A stretch of DNA of 64,000 bases from Bacteroidetes bacterium HLUCCA01 (GCA_001314545.1 LIHN01000004.1:223682-287681), one strand, 5' to 3'. Shown: positions 19,760 to 29,389, counted from the first letter of the stretch. Numbers and translations: made by a program. Notes: a model not told the origin generated them from the sequence alone.

Positions 19760-21001
19760 ATGAATCAGCCTCGCGATAATCGCAAAAAGCGAAACTTCAA
19801 AAAGAAGAATAAAAAAAGAGGGAAAAATCAGCCGCAGCAAAAACAAAAACCTGCGGCTAAGGGACCTGAATTTTTAAACAATCAGCATGTTCAGCCTGCC
19901 GGTCGTTATTCCGGTATTATTGAAATCAATGAAAAAGGCTATGGATTTATCCGCAGGCTGGACTATGAATTCAGTAAGACCAAAAACGATCCTTTCCTCT
20001 TTCCTGAAGAAGTGCGCTTCAACAATTTGAAAACCGGCCTGGGAATACAGGGCGAAATGGAACGCGATCAAAAAGGCAATTTTCATGTTGCCACCATCGA
20101 CGGTCTGATGGACGGCCCTCTGGAAAACTGGACTCAGGCCCGTCGTTTCGAACTGCAGACCCCCATTATGCCCGTTAAGCATATGCGGCTTGGGTTCAAT
20201 CCTGATGATGTGGAAATGCGCGTGGTTGACCTCATCGCACCCATTGGTTTCGGTCAGCGGGCACTGATTGTGGCGCCTCCCAGAACCGGTAAAACCGTGC
20301 TGCTCAAAAAAATGGCCCACAGTATTGATGAACACTACCCAGACGTGCACCTCGCCGTACTGCTGGTGGATGAGCGACCGGAGGAAGTCACTGATTTCAT
20401 GCGAACAACCAAAGGTCGTGTTTTTGCCTCCTCCAACGACCGTAATACCGAAAGTCACGTCCGTATATCTGAAATGGCGCTGGGCTATGTGAAGCGGATG
20501 GCCGAAATGGGCGAGGACGCTGTATTGCTGGTTGACTCGCTCACACGAATGGGTCGGGCCTACAACGCGGCTCAGACCGGCTCAGGCAGGACAATGTCCG
20601 GAGGTCTGGATATCCGCGCCCTCGAAATCCCCAAAAAAATCTTCGGATCTGCCCGAAAAATTGAAGGCGGAGGCTCGCTGACCATCATTGCTACCGCCCT
20701 GGTTGAAACCAATTCCCGGATGGACGATCTGATTTTTGAAGAGTTCAAAGGAACAGGGAACATGGAGCTGGTATTGGATCGTGAGCTTGCCAACGACCGT
20801 GTGTTTCCTGCAATCAACATTGCCGCTTCCGGCACCAGGAACGAGCACAAATTTATTCAGGGCTCCATGGACGAGCGGAACATGGTACGCCGGTACCTGC
20901 TGAAAAAATCGCCAAGGGAGTCGATGGTGAGTCTGCTGCAGGTTCTCAAACGAACGGACAGCAATGAAGAGCTGCTCAATCAGATCGCCGCATACGGGTG
21001 A
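19760..21001 (+). CDS. rho: Transcription termination factor Rho
   Basis: Hexameric RNA-dependent ATPase that ends transcription. It has 413 residues: a very basic N-terminal tail (residues 1-33, mostly K/R/N/Q), an RNA-binding cold-shock-like domain (about 45-110), and the ATPase core. Walker A is APPRTGKT with K178, and Walker B lies in LAVLLVDERPEEV. DSLTRMGRAYN and SGGLDIRALEIPKK are the Q- and R-loop regions. Many Bacteroidota Rho proteins carry long N-terminal insertions; this one is close to E. coli size. It has no visible ribosome binding site. Confidence 0.97.
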   Translation: MNQPRDNRKKRNFKKKNKKRGKNQPQQKQKPAAKGPEFLNNQHVQPAGRYSGIIEINEKGYGFIRRLDYEFSKTKNDPFLFPEEVRFNNLKTGLGIQGEMERDQKGNFHVATIDGLMDGPLENWTQARRFELQTPIMPVKHMRLGFNPDDVEMRVVDLIAPIGFGQRALIVAPPRTGKTVLLKKMAHSIDEHYPDVHLAVLLVDERPEEVTDFMRTTKGRVFASSNDRNTESHVRISEMALGYVKRMAEMGEDAVLLVDSLTRMGRAYNAAQTGSGRTMSGGLDIRALEIPKKIFGSARKIEGGGSLTIIATALVETNSRMDDLIFEEFKGTGNMELVLDRELANDRVFPAINIAASGTRNEHKFIQGSMDERNMVRRYLLKKSPRESMVSLLQVLKRTDSNEELLNQIAAYG

Positions 21002-21015
21002 TGAGCTTCATCTCT

Positions 21016-21093
21016 GCGCCCACCCGGTGCCCTGGTTTGATTAGTTCGGGTTGTGTCATGCTTTGAAATTCGCCCCCGCGCCCACCCGGTGCC
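21016..21093. repeat. 16-base direct repeat downstream of rho
   Basis: GCGCCCACCCGGTGCC occurs at 21016-21031 and again at 21078-21093, 62 bases apart, in the spacer between the convergent rho and lptB genes. The segment CACCCGGTG is a near-palindrome, so each copy could form a small hairpin. Role unknown. Confidence 0.6.
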
Positions 21094-21237
21094 ATCACAC
21101 CGATGTGGCTGTAAGAGTACGGCTACCAAGGCCTGGTTTCCTGAGGCAGACTACGAAAGGGGACTTGTAAGAAGCCCGTAAAAGATATCATGCAGCGGCC
21201 GTAGTAACAATCCAGCCGTGCTGACGCTCTGGTTGTG

Positions 21238-21963
21238 CTACCGATCCAGACGGAACTGTGAGCCCAGATACAGCCTTCGTGCCTCCTCGTCCTGCTCCAA
21301 TTCCTCACCGGTACCCTCCTTGAGGATTTTCCCTTCGAACATGAGATAGGCACGATCGGTAATGGCCAGGGTTTCGTGCACATTATGGTCGGTGATCAGA
21401 ATGCCGATATTCCGTTGCTGCAGCATCTTCACAATGCTCTGGATGTCCTCCACTGCGATGGGATCAACGCCCGCAAACGGTTCATCCAACAGGATGAATT
21501 TCGGATTGGTAATCATCGCACGTGCAATCTCGGTCCGCCGCCTTTCCCCGCCAGAAAGGCTGTAGCCCTTATTGCTCACGACTTTCTGTAAGTTGAATTC
21601 CTCAATCAGCCGGTCAGCCCGCTCGTGGATTTCCTTGCCCGGGATGGAGAAAAATTGCAGTACACTTTCCAGGTTTTCGCGGACAGTCAGGTTCCGGAAC
21701 ACACTGGCTTCCTGGGCGAGGTACCCGATACCCAGTCGGGCTCGTTTGTACATGGGTTTTCGTGTAAGCTGCTCCTCGTCCAGATAAATGTGACCACTTT
21801 CAGGGCGAATAATTCCAACAAACATATAGAATGTAGTGGTCTTTCCGGCACCATTCGGACCCAGCAGTCCCACGATCTCGCCCTGTTTCACGTTTATGGA
21901 AACCTCATTCACGACGGTTCGCTTTCGGTAGCGTTTAACCAGATGATCGCAATGTAGTTTCAT
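21238..21963 (-). CDS. lptB: LPS export ABC transporter ATP-binding protein
   Basis: ATPase that powers extraction of lipopolysaccharide from the inner membrane by LptFG and its passage along the Lpt bridge. It has 241 residues, the family's usual size. Walker A is GPNGAGKTT at 35-43, the ABC signature is [14 protein letters not shown], Walker B ends [13 protein letters not shown], and the switch histidine lies in ITDHNVHET. These long motifs are specific for LptB rather than LivF/LivG. Partner lpt genes are not in the window. Confidence 0.95.
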   Translation of the reverse strand: MKLHCDHLVKRYRKRTVVNEVSINVKQGEIVGLLGPNGAGKTTTFYMFVGIIRPESGHIYLDEEQLTRKPMYKRARLGIGYLAQEASVFRNLTVRENLESVLQFFSIPGKEIHERADRLIEEFNLQKVVSNKGYSLSGGERRRTEIARAMITNPKFILLDEPFAGVDPIAVEDIQSIVKMLQQRNIGILITDHNVHETLAITDRAYLMFEGKILKEGTGEELEQDEEARRLYLGSQFRLDR

Positions 21964-22157
21964 AGTTAAGCGAATAGGGGGACGGTTACAACGGAAGTTC
22001 TGCAGCTATAAACGCAGGTTTGGCGCGTGTAATTGCAGTATAAATCCGTTTTATATGGCGACGCAGCAGGACTGATCTATCTTCTGACTACGGTTTGCTA
22101 CGCTGGCGGAACCGTTTATTATGCGTCGATGTATTTCGTTTTGTATGTCGGCGTTTG

Positions 22158-22847
22158 TCAAAAAGACTGCAGCACCGATTCAAATACGTACTTCCCGTCG
22201 GCAGATCCCAACAAGGTCTCCATGGCCCGTTCCGGGTGCGGCATCATGCCCACCACATTCCGGGCTGCGTTGCAGATACCTGCGATGTTTCCGACGGCAC
22301 CATTCGGATTCGATTCCCGCGTCGGGTTCCCGTCGGCATCCACGTACCGAAAGACAATCTGATTCTGGTCTTCCAGCTGGGCGAGTGTGGTTTCATCTGC
22401 ATAGTAGTTCCCCTCGCCGTGGGCTACCGGTATGTGCAGCAAGGTATCTTTGGGAATGGCCGACGTAAACGGGGTATCAAAAGCCTCGGTTTTCAAGTAC
22501 ACCTGCTTGCAGGTGAAGCGGAGCTGCTCGTTGTGAAGCATGGCGCCCGGAAGCAGTCCCGATTCCAGCAGAATCTGAAAACCGTTGCAGATACCAATTA
22601 CCGGTCCGCCCTTTGCAGCGAAGTCGCTCACGGCCTGCATTACCGGTGAGAAACGGGCGATGGCGCCGGAGCGCAGATAGTCGCCGTAGGAAAATCCACC
22701 GGGAACCACAATTCCGTCAACCTTGCCAAGATCGGTTTCTTTGTGAAAAATGAAGCGTGTATCCACGCCCATGATGTGCTTGAGGGCGTGATAGGCATCA
22801 TGATCGCAATTGGAACCCGGGAAGACGATAACACCAAACGTTGGCAT
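22158..22847 (-). CDS. purQ: Phosphoribosylformylglycinamidine synthase, glutaminase subunit
   Basis: Supplies ammonia from glutamine to the FGAM synthase complex (PurL-PurS-PurQ) in purine synthesis. It has 229 residues. The class I glutaminase nucleophile is C87 in GICNGFQ, and the His/Glu pair is near 204-206 in MMPHPERA. The N-terminus [14 protein letters not shown] is typical of PurQ. It follows purS by three bases. The presence of separate purS and purQ implies a small PurL encoded elsewhere. Confidence 0.96.
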   Translation of the reverse strand: MPTFGVIVFPGSNCDHDAYHALKHIMGVDTRFIFHKETDLGKVDGIVVPGGFSYGDYLRSGAIARFSPVMQAVSDFAAKGGPVIGICNGFQILLESGLLPGAMLHNEQLRFTCKQVYLKTEAFDTPFTSAIPKDTLLHIPVAHGEGNYYADETTLAQLEDQNQIVFRYVDADGNPTRESNPNGAVGNIAGICNAARNVVGMMPHPERAMETLLGSADGKYVFESVLQSF

Positions 22848-22850
22848 AAC

Positions 22851-23102
22851 TTAATTGGTTTTGGTGAGTGTTATGACGAAATCTTCCATGACCTCGTTGG
22901 CAAGCAATTTTTCACAGCTTTCGCGGGCTATCTGTTCGGCCTCGGTTTCAGATGCGGCGTCTACAAAAAGTTCGATGTACTTACCGATGCGCACATCCTG
23001 GATGGCATGGTAGCCAAGCTGGTGGAGTGCTTCGCGTGCCGCTTTGCCCTTGGGGTCCAGAATGGATTTACGCAGGGTTACGTTGATTTCAGCTTTGAAC
23101 AT
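22851..23102 (-). CDS. purS: Phosphoribosylformylglycinamidine synthase subunit PurS
   Basis: Small bridging subunit that joins PurQ to PurL in FGAM synthase. It has 83 residues with the typical pattern FKAEINVTLRKSILDPKG, then LGYHAIQDVRIGKYIEL. The start is the internal ATG at 23102, because the family begins with FKAEI; an upstream start at 23165 would add 21 unrelated residues. It is the first gene of a purS-purQ unit. Confidence 0.94.
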   Translation of the reverse strand: MFKAEINVTLRKSILDPKGKAAREALHQLGYHAIQDVRIGKYIELFVDAASETEAEQIARESCEKLLANEVMEDFVITLTKTN

Positions 23103-23321
23103 GGCGGAGGAGGATGGTTTTTGGTTCCGGGTACGTCGGAAAATACGGTAATTACCGTTCTGCATCCATACGGATTAATGCAGGAGCGTGTGATAACAGA
23201 GCCGGGATGCGTGCAATGATTGCCGGGTGTCTGCCAACATATGATGATGCTGCCACAGGGTTTCGGTGATTGGTGGACTATGTCACCGGATTGGCCCTGG
23301 TCTGAACCGGGGAAACGGTAT

Positions 23322-24263
23322 TCAACGAATCAAAGAGGCGATTTCAGCGGCAACATCGTCGGGAGCCCGACGGGTGACATCGATAACACGCGCGGCTTTC
23401 CAGCGTTTGAACCAGGTTACCTGTCGTTTTGCGTACCTACGTGTACTGGTCAGCATTTTTTCACGCATGGTTTCCAGGTCATACTCACCGCGCAGATGGG
23501 CAATGACTTCTTTATAGCCAACCGTTTGGAGGGCCTGTTCCTCACCGGTATAACCCATATCCAGGATAGATCGCGTTTCTTTGAGCAACCCATCCTGCAA
23601 CATGGTGTTTATTCGTTGTTCAATTTGGTCGACTAAGTAGGCGCGGTTGCAGGTTAGTACAACAAGCAGGGTATCTTCAGGCAAACTGGAAAATCCCGCC
23701 TCCGAATGAAACGAACTGAACGGCTTGCCCGTCTGCAGGTAGACATCCAGGGCACGAAATACCCGGTGCGGATTATACCCCTCCACGCGCTGCCGGTAAG
23801 CCGGGTCGACCCGCTCCAGCCACTCCAGCATAAACTCCTCTCCGTTTTCCTGCTCCTGATGCCTGAGTTTGATAAGATTGGGCGCGCAGGCCTGGGGGGC
23901 CTCATCCAGCGGCCAGACTACCGACTGAATGTGCAGCGTGCTGCCTCCTACGTACACGGGAAGTCGGTTTTCCCTGCGGATTTCATCCTCCCAGTGTCGG
24001 GCTCGTTCCGCAAAACGCGCGGCGGTATCGTTTTCATGAAGCTCCAGCTCCGAAATGTTATAATGCCGGACGCCCTGCATTTCATGGGGCAACACCTTAC
24101 CGGTTCCAATGTCGAGATGCCGATAACATTGGCGGGAATCGGCCGAAATAATACTCATCGGGATTACCTGAGCCAGATGCAGTGATACGGTAGACTTCCC
24201 GATGGCGGTTGGTCCGGCAATCAGCATGCGCTTCAAAGAGACCGGGTGTTTTTGCGGGTTCAT
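23322..24263 (-). CDS. miaA: tRNA dimethylallyltransferase
   Basis: Transfers a dimethylallyl group to A37 of tRNAs that read codons starting with U. It has 313 residues. The P-loop is IAGPTAIGKST (17-24 core), followed by ISADSRQCYRHLDIGTGK, the isopentenyl transferase signature, and a later LVVLTCNRAYLVDQIEQR. The C-terminal RRYAKRQVTWFKRW is typical. Its ATG lies 31 bases from the end of an eleven-copy 8-base tandem repeat, which sits where its promoter should be. Confidence 0.96.
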   Translation of the reverse strand: MNPQKHPVSLKRMLIAGPTAIGKSTVSLHLAQVIPMSIISADSRQCYRHLDIGTGKVLPHEMQGVRHYNISELELHENDTAARFAERARHWEDEIRRENRLPVYVGGSTLHIQSVVWPLDEAPQACAPNLIKLRHQEQENGEEFMLEWLERVDPAYRQRVEGYNPHRVFRALDVYLQTGKPFSSFHSEAGFSSLPEDTLLVVLTCNRAYLVDQIEQRINTMLQDGLLKETRSILDMGYTGEEQALQTVGYKEVIAHLRGEYDLETMREKMLTSTRRYAKRQVTWFKRWKAARVIDVTRRAPDDVAAEIASLIR

Positions 24264-24294
24264 TGGCGTTATTAACCTTGAAATGCTTATTTTT

Positions 24295-24382
24295 TCACAG
24301 CGTCACAGCGTCACAGCGTCACAGCGTCACAGCGTCACAGCGTCACAGCGTCACAGCGTCACAGCGTCACAGCGTCACAGCG
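24295..24382. repeat. Perfect 8-base tandem repeat, 11 copies
   Basis: TCACAGCG is repeated 11 times without a mismatch over 88 bases. It lies in the 241-base gap between miaA (leftward, start 24263) and the desulfurase-like gene (rightward, start 24505). The unit is not a multiple of three and no gene runs through it. Perfect short arrays like this gain and lose copies by slippage. Confidence 0.97.
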
Positions 24383-24504
24383 ATTATGCTCTGACAACGT
24401 ACGGAATGCGGGCGCAGACATAATGCCGGTCCTCGTCGGCGTGCCGATAGCCCTCTGCTCAGGTGAGCTGCTGCACAATGTACCCAAAATCAGGAATCTC
24501 TACC

Positions 24505-25977
24505 ATGTCCGATCGACAGGATACCTCCACCCCCGAAACGATGAACGCTGCTGCCTCTCCAGCCGGCTGCGATCACGGTCCGAACCAGCTCAATTCGCAC
24601 GATGACCTGTTTTTCGAGGAGCTTCGCAGGAAGGAGTTTGGCATTCTGGACGAACAACAACAGGTCTACCTCGACTACACCGGGGGTAATCTGTACCCGG
24701 TTTCGGTGGTCAAAAAGCATCAGGACCAGTTACTCAGCAATGTATTGGGCAACCCCCACTCCACCAATCCCACCTCGCAGCTGGCCACCCAGCTGGTGGA
24801 AGAAACCCGGCGTAAAGTCATCGATTTTTTCAATGCGGAAGACTACGTTTGCATCTTCACCCAGAACGCGTCGGGTGCGCTGAAGGTAGTTGGCGAGAGT
24901 TACCCCTTTGGCGCCGGCAGTACGTTGATTCTCCTGGGCGACAACCACAACTCGGTGAACGGCATCCGTGAGTACTGTAACCAGAAAGGCGGCACCACAC
25001 GGTATGTGCAGGTGCAGTACGAGGACCTCAAAATCAACGATGAGCTGCTGCAGACTGCATTGGAGCAGGCCCCGAAGGGCGATGCCAACCTGTTCGCATT
25101 CCCGGGTCAGAGCAACGTATCGGGTGTGAAACATGATCTGGGCTGGATACAGCGAGCCCAGGACCTCGGCTTTGACGTCCTGCTGGACGCTGCGGCGTTT
25201 GTCCCCTCCACCCGATTGGACCTGCAGCAGGTCCGGCCCGACTTCGTGTCGGTATCCTTTTATAAGATCTTCGGCTATCCCACCGGCATCGGGGCCCTGC
25301 TTGTCCATAAAGACAAATTCGATAAACTGAACAAGCCCTGGTTTGCCGGCGGCACGGTCACCCTGGTGTCCGTAGCCGAGCAAAAACAATTCCTGGCCCG
25401 TGGGCACGAACGATTTGAAGACGGGACGCTCAGTTACAACATGCTGCCCGCCGTGAAAATCGGGCTGGATTTCATCGAATCCATTGGCATTGACCGCATC
25501 AATGCCCGGGTCCGCCGTCTTATTGAGTACATCTGCACGCAGCTGAAGTCGGTCAAACACAGCAATGGAAATCCCATCGTACGGGTATTCGGTCCGCAGA
25601 ATTTTGATGAGCGGGGAGGGAATATCATCATGAACTTCTTCGACATAGACGGAAACCTCATCCCCTTTGAGCGCGTGGAGGAATTGGCCAACAAGCGCAA
25701 GATTTCCATCCGCACCGGGTGTTTCTGCAATCCCGGCATCGATGAAATCAACAACTGCATTACCACCGAGGAGATTGCGAAGTATTTTATGAGTCGTGAT
25801 TCCGGCAATTTTCACGACATGATCACTTTTCTGGGCAAGATGCGTGGCGCAACCCGGCTTTCCGTTGGTCTGGCTACCAGCAAGCACGACCTGGACTGCT
25901 TCATCGGGTTTGTCACGGAACTACGCGACCATTCCGTCAACTCTCTGCCCGCTTCTACGGCCTTGCCGCACTGTTGA
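24505..25977 (+). CDS. Class V aminotransferase, molybdenum-cofactor-sulfurase-like cysteine desulfurase
   Basis: PLP enzyme of about 490 residues expected to mobilise sulfur from cysteine. SFYKIFGYPTGIGALLV holds the PLP lysine K254. RTGCFCNPG holds C406 and C408, the presumed persulfide cysteine region. Both motifs match the N-terminal domain of eukaryotic-type Moco sulfurases more closely than IscS/SufS. The C-terminal MOSC domain of Moco sulfurase is absent. The start is the ATG at 24505, preceded by AGGAA at a good distance; a GTG at 24463 would add 14 residues. The sulfur acceptor is unknown and no molybdoenzyme gene is nearby. Confidence 0.85.
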   Translation: MSDRQDTSTPETMNAAASPAGCDHGPNQLNSHDDLFFEELRRKEFGILDEQQQVYLDYTGGNLYPVSVVKKHQDQLLSNVLGNPHSTNPTSQLATQLVEETRRKVIDFFNAEDYVCIFTQNASGALKVVGESYPFGAGSTLILLGDNHNSVNGIREYCNQKGGTTRYVQVQYEDLKINDELLQTALEQAPKGDANLFAFPGQSNVSGVKHDLGWIQRAQDLGFDVLLDAAAFVPSTRLDLQQVRPDFVSVSFYKIFGYPTGIGALLVHKDKFDKLNKPWFAGGTVTLVSVAEQKQFLARGHERFEDGTLSYNMLPAVKIGLDFIESIGIDRINARVRRLIEYICTQLKSVKHSNGNPIVRVFGPQNFDERGGNIIMNFFDIDGNLIPFERVEELANKRKISIRTGCFCNPGIDEINNCITTEEIAKYFMSRDSGNFHDMITFLGKMRGATRLSVGLATSKHDLDCFIGFVTELRDHSVNSLPASTALPHC

Positions 25978-26075
25978 GGAGGGTGAACAGACAGGTAAGT
26001 CTAACCTGCGTTACATAACGATGTCAATATCAGGAACAAATTTCCCAGAAAATTGTCGTTTGAAAAAAACACCTG

Positions 26076-26098
26076 TTGTTATAACTTTAGTTTAACAA
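26076..26098. promoter_or_regulatory. Inverted repeat upstream of the MazE/Doc pair, probable autoregulatory operator
   Basis: TTGTTATAACT (26076-26086) faces AGTTTAACAA (26089-26098), complementary apart from one extra base. It ends 20 bases before the antitoxin ATG. AbrB/MazE-fold antitoxins usually repress their own operon by binding such sites; binding here is inferred. Confidence 0.5.
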
Positions 26099-26118
26099 TA
26101 GGTTCTTAATTGAGTGAA

Positions 26119-26340
26119 ATGGAAGCAAAAATCAGAAATATTGGAAACAGTCTCGGAATTATTCTGCCCAAAGAGTTAACAGACGCCTTGCATCTGCGAA
26201 GCGGTGATAAGCTCACGATTGTGAAAAAAGGAAATACAATCGAGATATCTCAACAAGACACCGATTTTGCAGAATGGGCGGAGGCATACCGTGAGCTGAA
26301 TGCCAGTTACAAGGATGTGCTCACTGAGCTTGCCAAGTGA
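26119..26340 (+). CDS. AbrB/MazE-fold antitoxin
   Basis: 73 residues with the swapped-hairpin DNA-binding fold: AKIRNIGNSLGIILPKELTD, then LHLRSGDKLTIVKKGNTIEI. The C-terminal tail (DFAEWAEAYRELNASYKDVL) is the part expected to neutralise the toxin. The start is the ATG at 26119; a TTG at 26110 would add three residues. Its TGA overlaps the GTG start of the Doc-like gene, so the two are translationally coupled. Confidence 0.9.
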   Translation: MEAKIRNIGNSLGIILPKELTDALHLRSGDKLTIVKKGNTIEISQQDTDFAEWAEAYRELNASYKDVLTELAK

Positions 26341-26723
26341 TCAAGTTCCTTAACAAAAAAAACCTGCTCACCTTTCACGAAAACCAACTCAAAACCTACG
26401 GCGGGATTTCTGGGATTCGTGACGAAGGGTTATTGGATTCGGCTCTTGAACAACCAGAGGCGAGTTTTGGTGGAGTATATATGCACAGCGATATCTTCCA
26501 TATGGCTGCAGCTTATGGCTACCATATTTGCCAAAACCATCCATTTCTGGATGGCAATAAAGGTACAGCACTTATTGCCATGTACATGTTTTTGTTTGTG
26601 AATGGCTATCAGATTGCTCTGGATAAAAAGAGTCTGTATGCGCTCGTAATGGGCGTAGCCAATGGTGAAATTGATAAAGATCAACTGGCTGATTTTCTGA
26701 GAAAAGGTACCAAACCCCGATAA
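26337..26723 (+). CDS. Doc/Fic-family toxin with altered Fic motif
   Basis: 128 residues of the death-on-curing type. Doc toxins phosphorylate elongation factor Tu and stop translation. The N-terminus FLNKKNLLTFHENQLKTYGG is typical. The active loop reads HPFLDGNKG at residues 68-76, where the family has HPFxDGNKR: the terminal arginine, which contacts nucleotide phosphates, is glycine (GGT, one base from CGT). Activity may be reduced or lost. GTG start inside the antitoxin stop (GTGA). The gene is otherwise full length. Confidence 0.88.
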   Translation: MIKFLNKKNLLTFHENQLKTYGGISGIRDEGLLDSALEQPEASFGGVYMHSDIFHMAAAYGYHICQNHPFLDGNKGTALIAMYMFLFVNGYQIALDKKSLYALVMGVANGEIDKDQLADFLRKGTKPR

Positions 26724-26982
26724 CGCATTTTCAAACGATTTCAGTGGGGTTGGTGTTATAGGTTCTGATTATAAAACTTCTCAGAACCCTTTGTCCGCCA
26801 GTATGCTATTTGAAAACTCCCATCCCACTCACTCCGTTTTTTTCGGGGCGATGTCAACCGTACTCCGCCGTGCATTCCCTGCTACGCACCGCACCCATCC
26901 TGCCGGGTCAATGACAACGCTGTTCCGTCGTAATTTCGTAACCCTGCGTCGCACTACTTTTCCCGATGGCTATTCAACGTCG

Positions 26983-29343
26983 ATGAAATCACGTGTCGGG
27001 TTCAGCTTGCTGTTGCTGTTTCTGACCCTGGCCACAGCCTCCATCGCACTGGCCCAAAACACCGGAACCCTGGAAGGTCGCGTGACCGATGCGCGGACCG
27101 GTGAGCCGCTGACCGGTGCCACAGTAGCCCTGAAAGACACCCAGCTGGGAGCTTTTGCCGATGCCGATGGATTTTACTCCATCCAGCGCATTCCCCCGGG
27201 AAACTACACCGTGTTGGTCACATTTGTGGGGTATGAGCCCCAGGAGCGGGTCAACATTAGCATCCGTACCGCCGGAAACCGCGATATCAATTTCGAGCTT
27301 CTTCCCAGCCAGACCGAGCTGGAAGAAGTGGTGGTAACGGTACGTGAACCGTTTCAGCGTCCGCCCGAGAACCCGCTGTCCTATCGGAGTCTTTCGCCCG
27401 AGGAAATCAGTACCTATCCGGCCGGGAATTCGGATATTGCTAAGGTGGTGCAGTCGTTGCCGGGGGTGTCCGGTTCTGTCACCGGTTTTCGTAACGATGT
27501 GATCATCCGCGGGGGCGCTCCCAACGAGAACGTCTATTACCTTGACGCCATCGAAATTCCCAGTATCAACCATTTTTCTACCCAGGGCAGCGCCGGCGGA
27601 CCGGTTGGACTGCTGAATGTAACCTTTTTTGACGGGGTGGAGCTCAGTACCAGTGCTTTCGGAGCCGGATACGGGAATGCGCTCAGTGGTGTATTGCAGT
27701 TCAATCAGCGCACCGGAAACGACCGTGAGTTCCGCACCAATTTCCGCGTCGGGGCCAGCGAGGCCGCCCTGACTGCCGAGGGTCCGCTCTTCCGCGGCGA
27801 TGACGGCACCTCCAACACCACCTTCATCGTATCCGCCCGCCGGTCGTATCTGCAGCTGCTCTTCCAGCTCATCGACCTGCCCTTCCTGCCCGACTACTGG
27901 GACTACCAGTACAAAATCAATCACGATTTTGATCGCCGTAACCGCGTCTATATCACCGGTGTGGGCTCTATCGATGACTTTTCAATCAACGTTCCGGAAG
28001 AAGCCGACGAAGAGCAGCAGGCCATTCTGGAGCAGATTCCGGTCATCCGCCAGCGCACCAACACCACCGGCATCGCCTGGCGACACCGCTTTGCCAGCAC
28101 CACGGCTCCCGGACAGATTACCACCAGCCTGAGTACCACCAACTACTACAACGAGTTCCTCCGCTATCGCGATAATGTGAACCAAACCGGCCTTTTCAGC
28201 AGCAATCAGGCTACCGAGCGCTGGCACACCCTGCGCACCGATGCCCGCTGGTTTCTGGATGATCTTACCGTTTCCACCGGCGGACAAGTACGATGGAACC
28301 TGTACCGCAACGACTTCCGCGATGAAAATACCGGTGCCGATTTCAACACAGATCTGGATTTCATCAGCTACGGGTTGTTTGCCCAGGCCTCCTGGGAGCC
28401 CCGCGGCACGCCCTGGTCGCTGACCGGTGGGGTGCGCGCCGATGCCAACTCGTTTACCGGTAACGCGCTGTGGACTACGTTATCGCCCCGGCTTTCGGCC
28501 CGTGCCCGCCTCGACCAGGACGGTCGATGGTTACTCAACGCCTCGGTTGGTCGCTATTACAAAATGCCCACCGCCACCTTACTGGGTTACCAGGTTGCCG
28601 GCAGCTTTGTCAACCGCGATCTCAAGTACATCCGCTCCGATCACTTCACCGTGGGACTGGACCATTTCGTTCGGGCCAGCACCAAGCTTTCCGTAGAGGG
28701 GTTCCTCAAGCTGTATGATGATTATCCCGTTTCCTTGCGCGAGGGGGTCAGTCTGGCCAATCTCGGCGCCGATTTTGAGGTACTGGGCAATGAACCGGTG
28801 GCTTCGCTGGGTCGGGGCCGCACCTATGGCGTGGAGTTTCTATACCAGCAGCGCTTTGTAGAAAATTTCTTTGCAATAGCGGCTTACACCTTGTTCTGGA
28901 GTGAGTTCACCGGTGCCGATCGGGATGTGTTTCGCCCCTCCGCCTGGGATAGTCGCCACCTGTTAACGCTTACCGGCGGGTACCGGTTCAATCAGCGGTG
29001 GGAAATCAGTTTCCGGAGTCGCTTTGTGGGAACTACCCCCTTCGCACCGGTTGATGAGGAACGCAGTGCACAGACCTATCCCGCCTTTGTATTCGATTAT
29101 AATGCCCTGGGCGATGAGCGACTGAGCGTGTTTACCGCCACGGATGTGCGCATCGACCGGAAGTGGAATTTCCGGAATTTCTCATTGGATGTGTTCCTGG
29201 AAATTCAGAATGTGCTGGGACAGGATACGCCCTCAACGCCCTCGTACCTGCTGAACGAAGGTCCGCCGAGGGAGCTGCGGGTTGTTGAGCAGGTATCCGG
29301 GTCATCCGTGCTGCCCACCATCGGTTTGATTCTGGACTTTTAG
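26983..29343 (+). CDS. TonB-dependent outer-membrane receptor with carboxypeptidase-regulatory-like domain
   Basis: 786 residues from the ATG at 26983, which gives a clean signal peptide (SLLLLFLTLATASIALAQ). Residues about 28-110 form the carboxypeptidase-regulatory-like domain (GRVTDARTGEPLTGATVALK, then FVGYEPQE). A plug domain follows, with QSLPGVSGSVTGFRNDVIIR, then a 22-strand-type barrel ending in a C-terminal phenylalanine. It has no SusD partner and stands alone, convergent with the S9 peptidase. The ligand is unknown. Longer starts upstream would add residues with no signal-peptide character. Confidence 0.9.
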   Translation: MKSRVGFSLLLLFLTLATASIALAQNTGTLEGRVTDARTGEPLTGATVALKDTQLGAFADADGFYSIQRIPPGNYTVLVTFVGYEPQERVNISIRTAGNRDINFELLPSQTELEEVVVTVREPFQRPPENPLSYRSLSPEEISTYPAGNSDIAKVVQSLPGVSGSVTGFRNDVIIRGGAPNENVYYLDAIEIPSINHFSTQGSAGGPVGLLNVTFFDGVELSTSAFGAGYGNALSGVLQFNQRTGNDREFRTNFRVGASEAALTAEGPLFRGDDGTSNTTFIVSARRSYLQLLFQLIDLPFLPDYWDYQYKINHDFDRRNRVYITGVGSIDDFSINVPEEADEEQQAILEQIPVIRQRTNTTGIAWRHRFASTTAPGQITTSLSTTNYYNEFLRYRDNVNQTGLFSSNQATERWHTLRTDARWFLDDLTVSTGGQVRWNLYRNDFRDENTGADFNTDLDFISYGLFAQASWEPRGTPWSLTGGVRADANSFTGNALWTTLSPRLSARARLDQDGRWLLNASVGRYYKMPTATLLGYQVAGSFVNRDLKYIRSDHFTVGLDHFVRASTKLSVEGFLKLYDDYPVSLREGVSLANLGADFEVLGNEPVASLGRGRTYGVEFLYQQRFVENFFAIAAYTLFWSEFTGADRDVFRPSAWDSRHLLTLTGGYRFNQRWEISFRSRFVGTTPFAPVDEERSAQTYPAFVFDYNALGDERLSVFTATDVRIDRKWNFRNFSLDVFLEIQNVLGQDTPSTPSYLLNEGPPRELRVVEQVSGSSVLPTIGLILDF

Positions 29344-29389
29344 CGCGCAACCCATGGCATAAGCGGACGGTCAGGCCTGGTGTAGCATA

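Noticed and set aside
24295..24382. Possible CRISPR array
   Set aside because: Units are eight bases, contiguous and identical, with no spacers between them; it is a simple tandem repeat.
24202..24423. Rightward reading frame through the 8-base array, encoding RHSVTASQ-type repeats
   Set aside because: An eight-base unit keeps all frames open for short distances; there is no ribosome binding site and it overlaps the miaA start.
26791..26982. N-terminal extension of the TonB receptor
   Set aside because: The signal peptide begins at 26983; upstream residues are basic and unstructured with no export signal.
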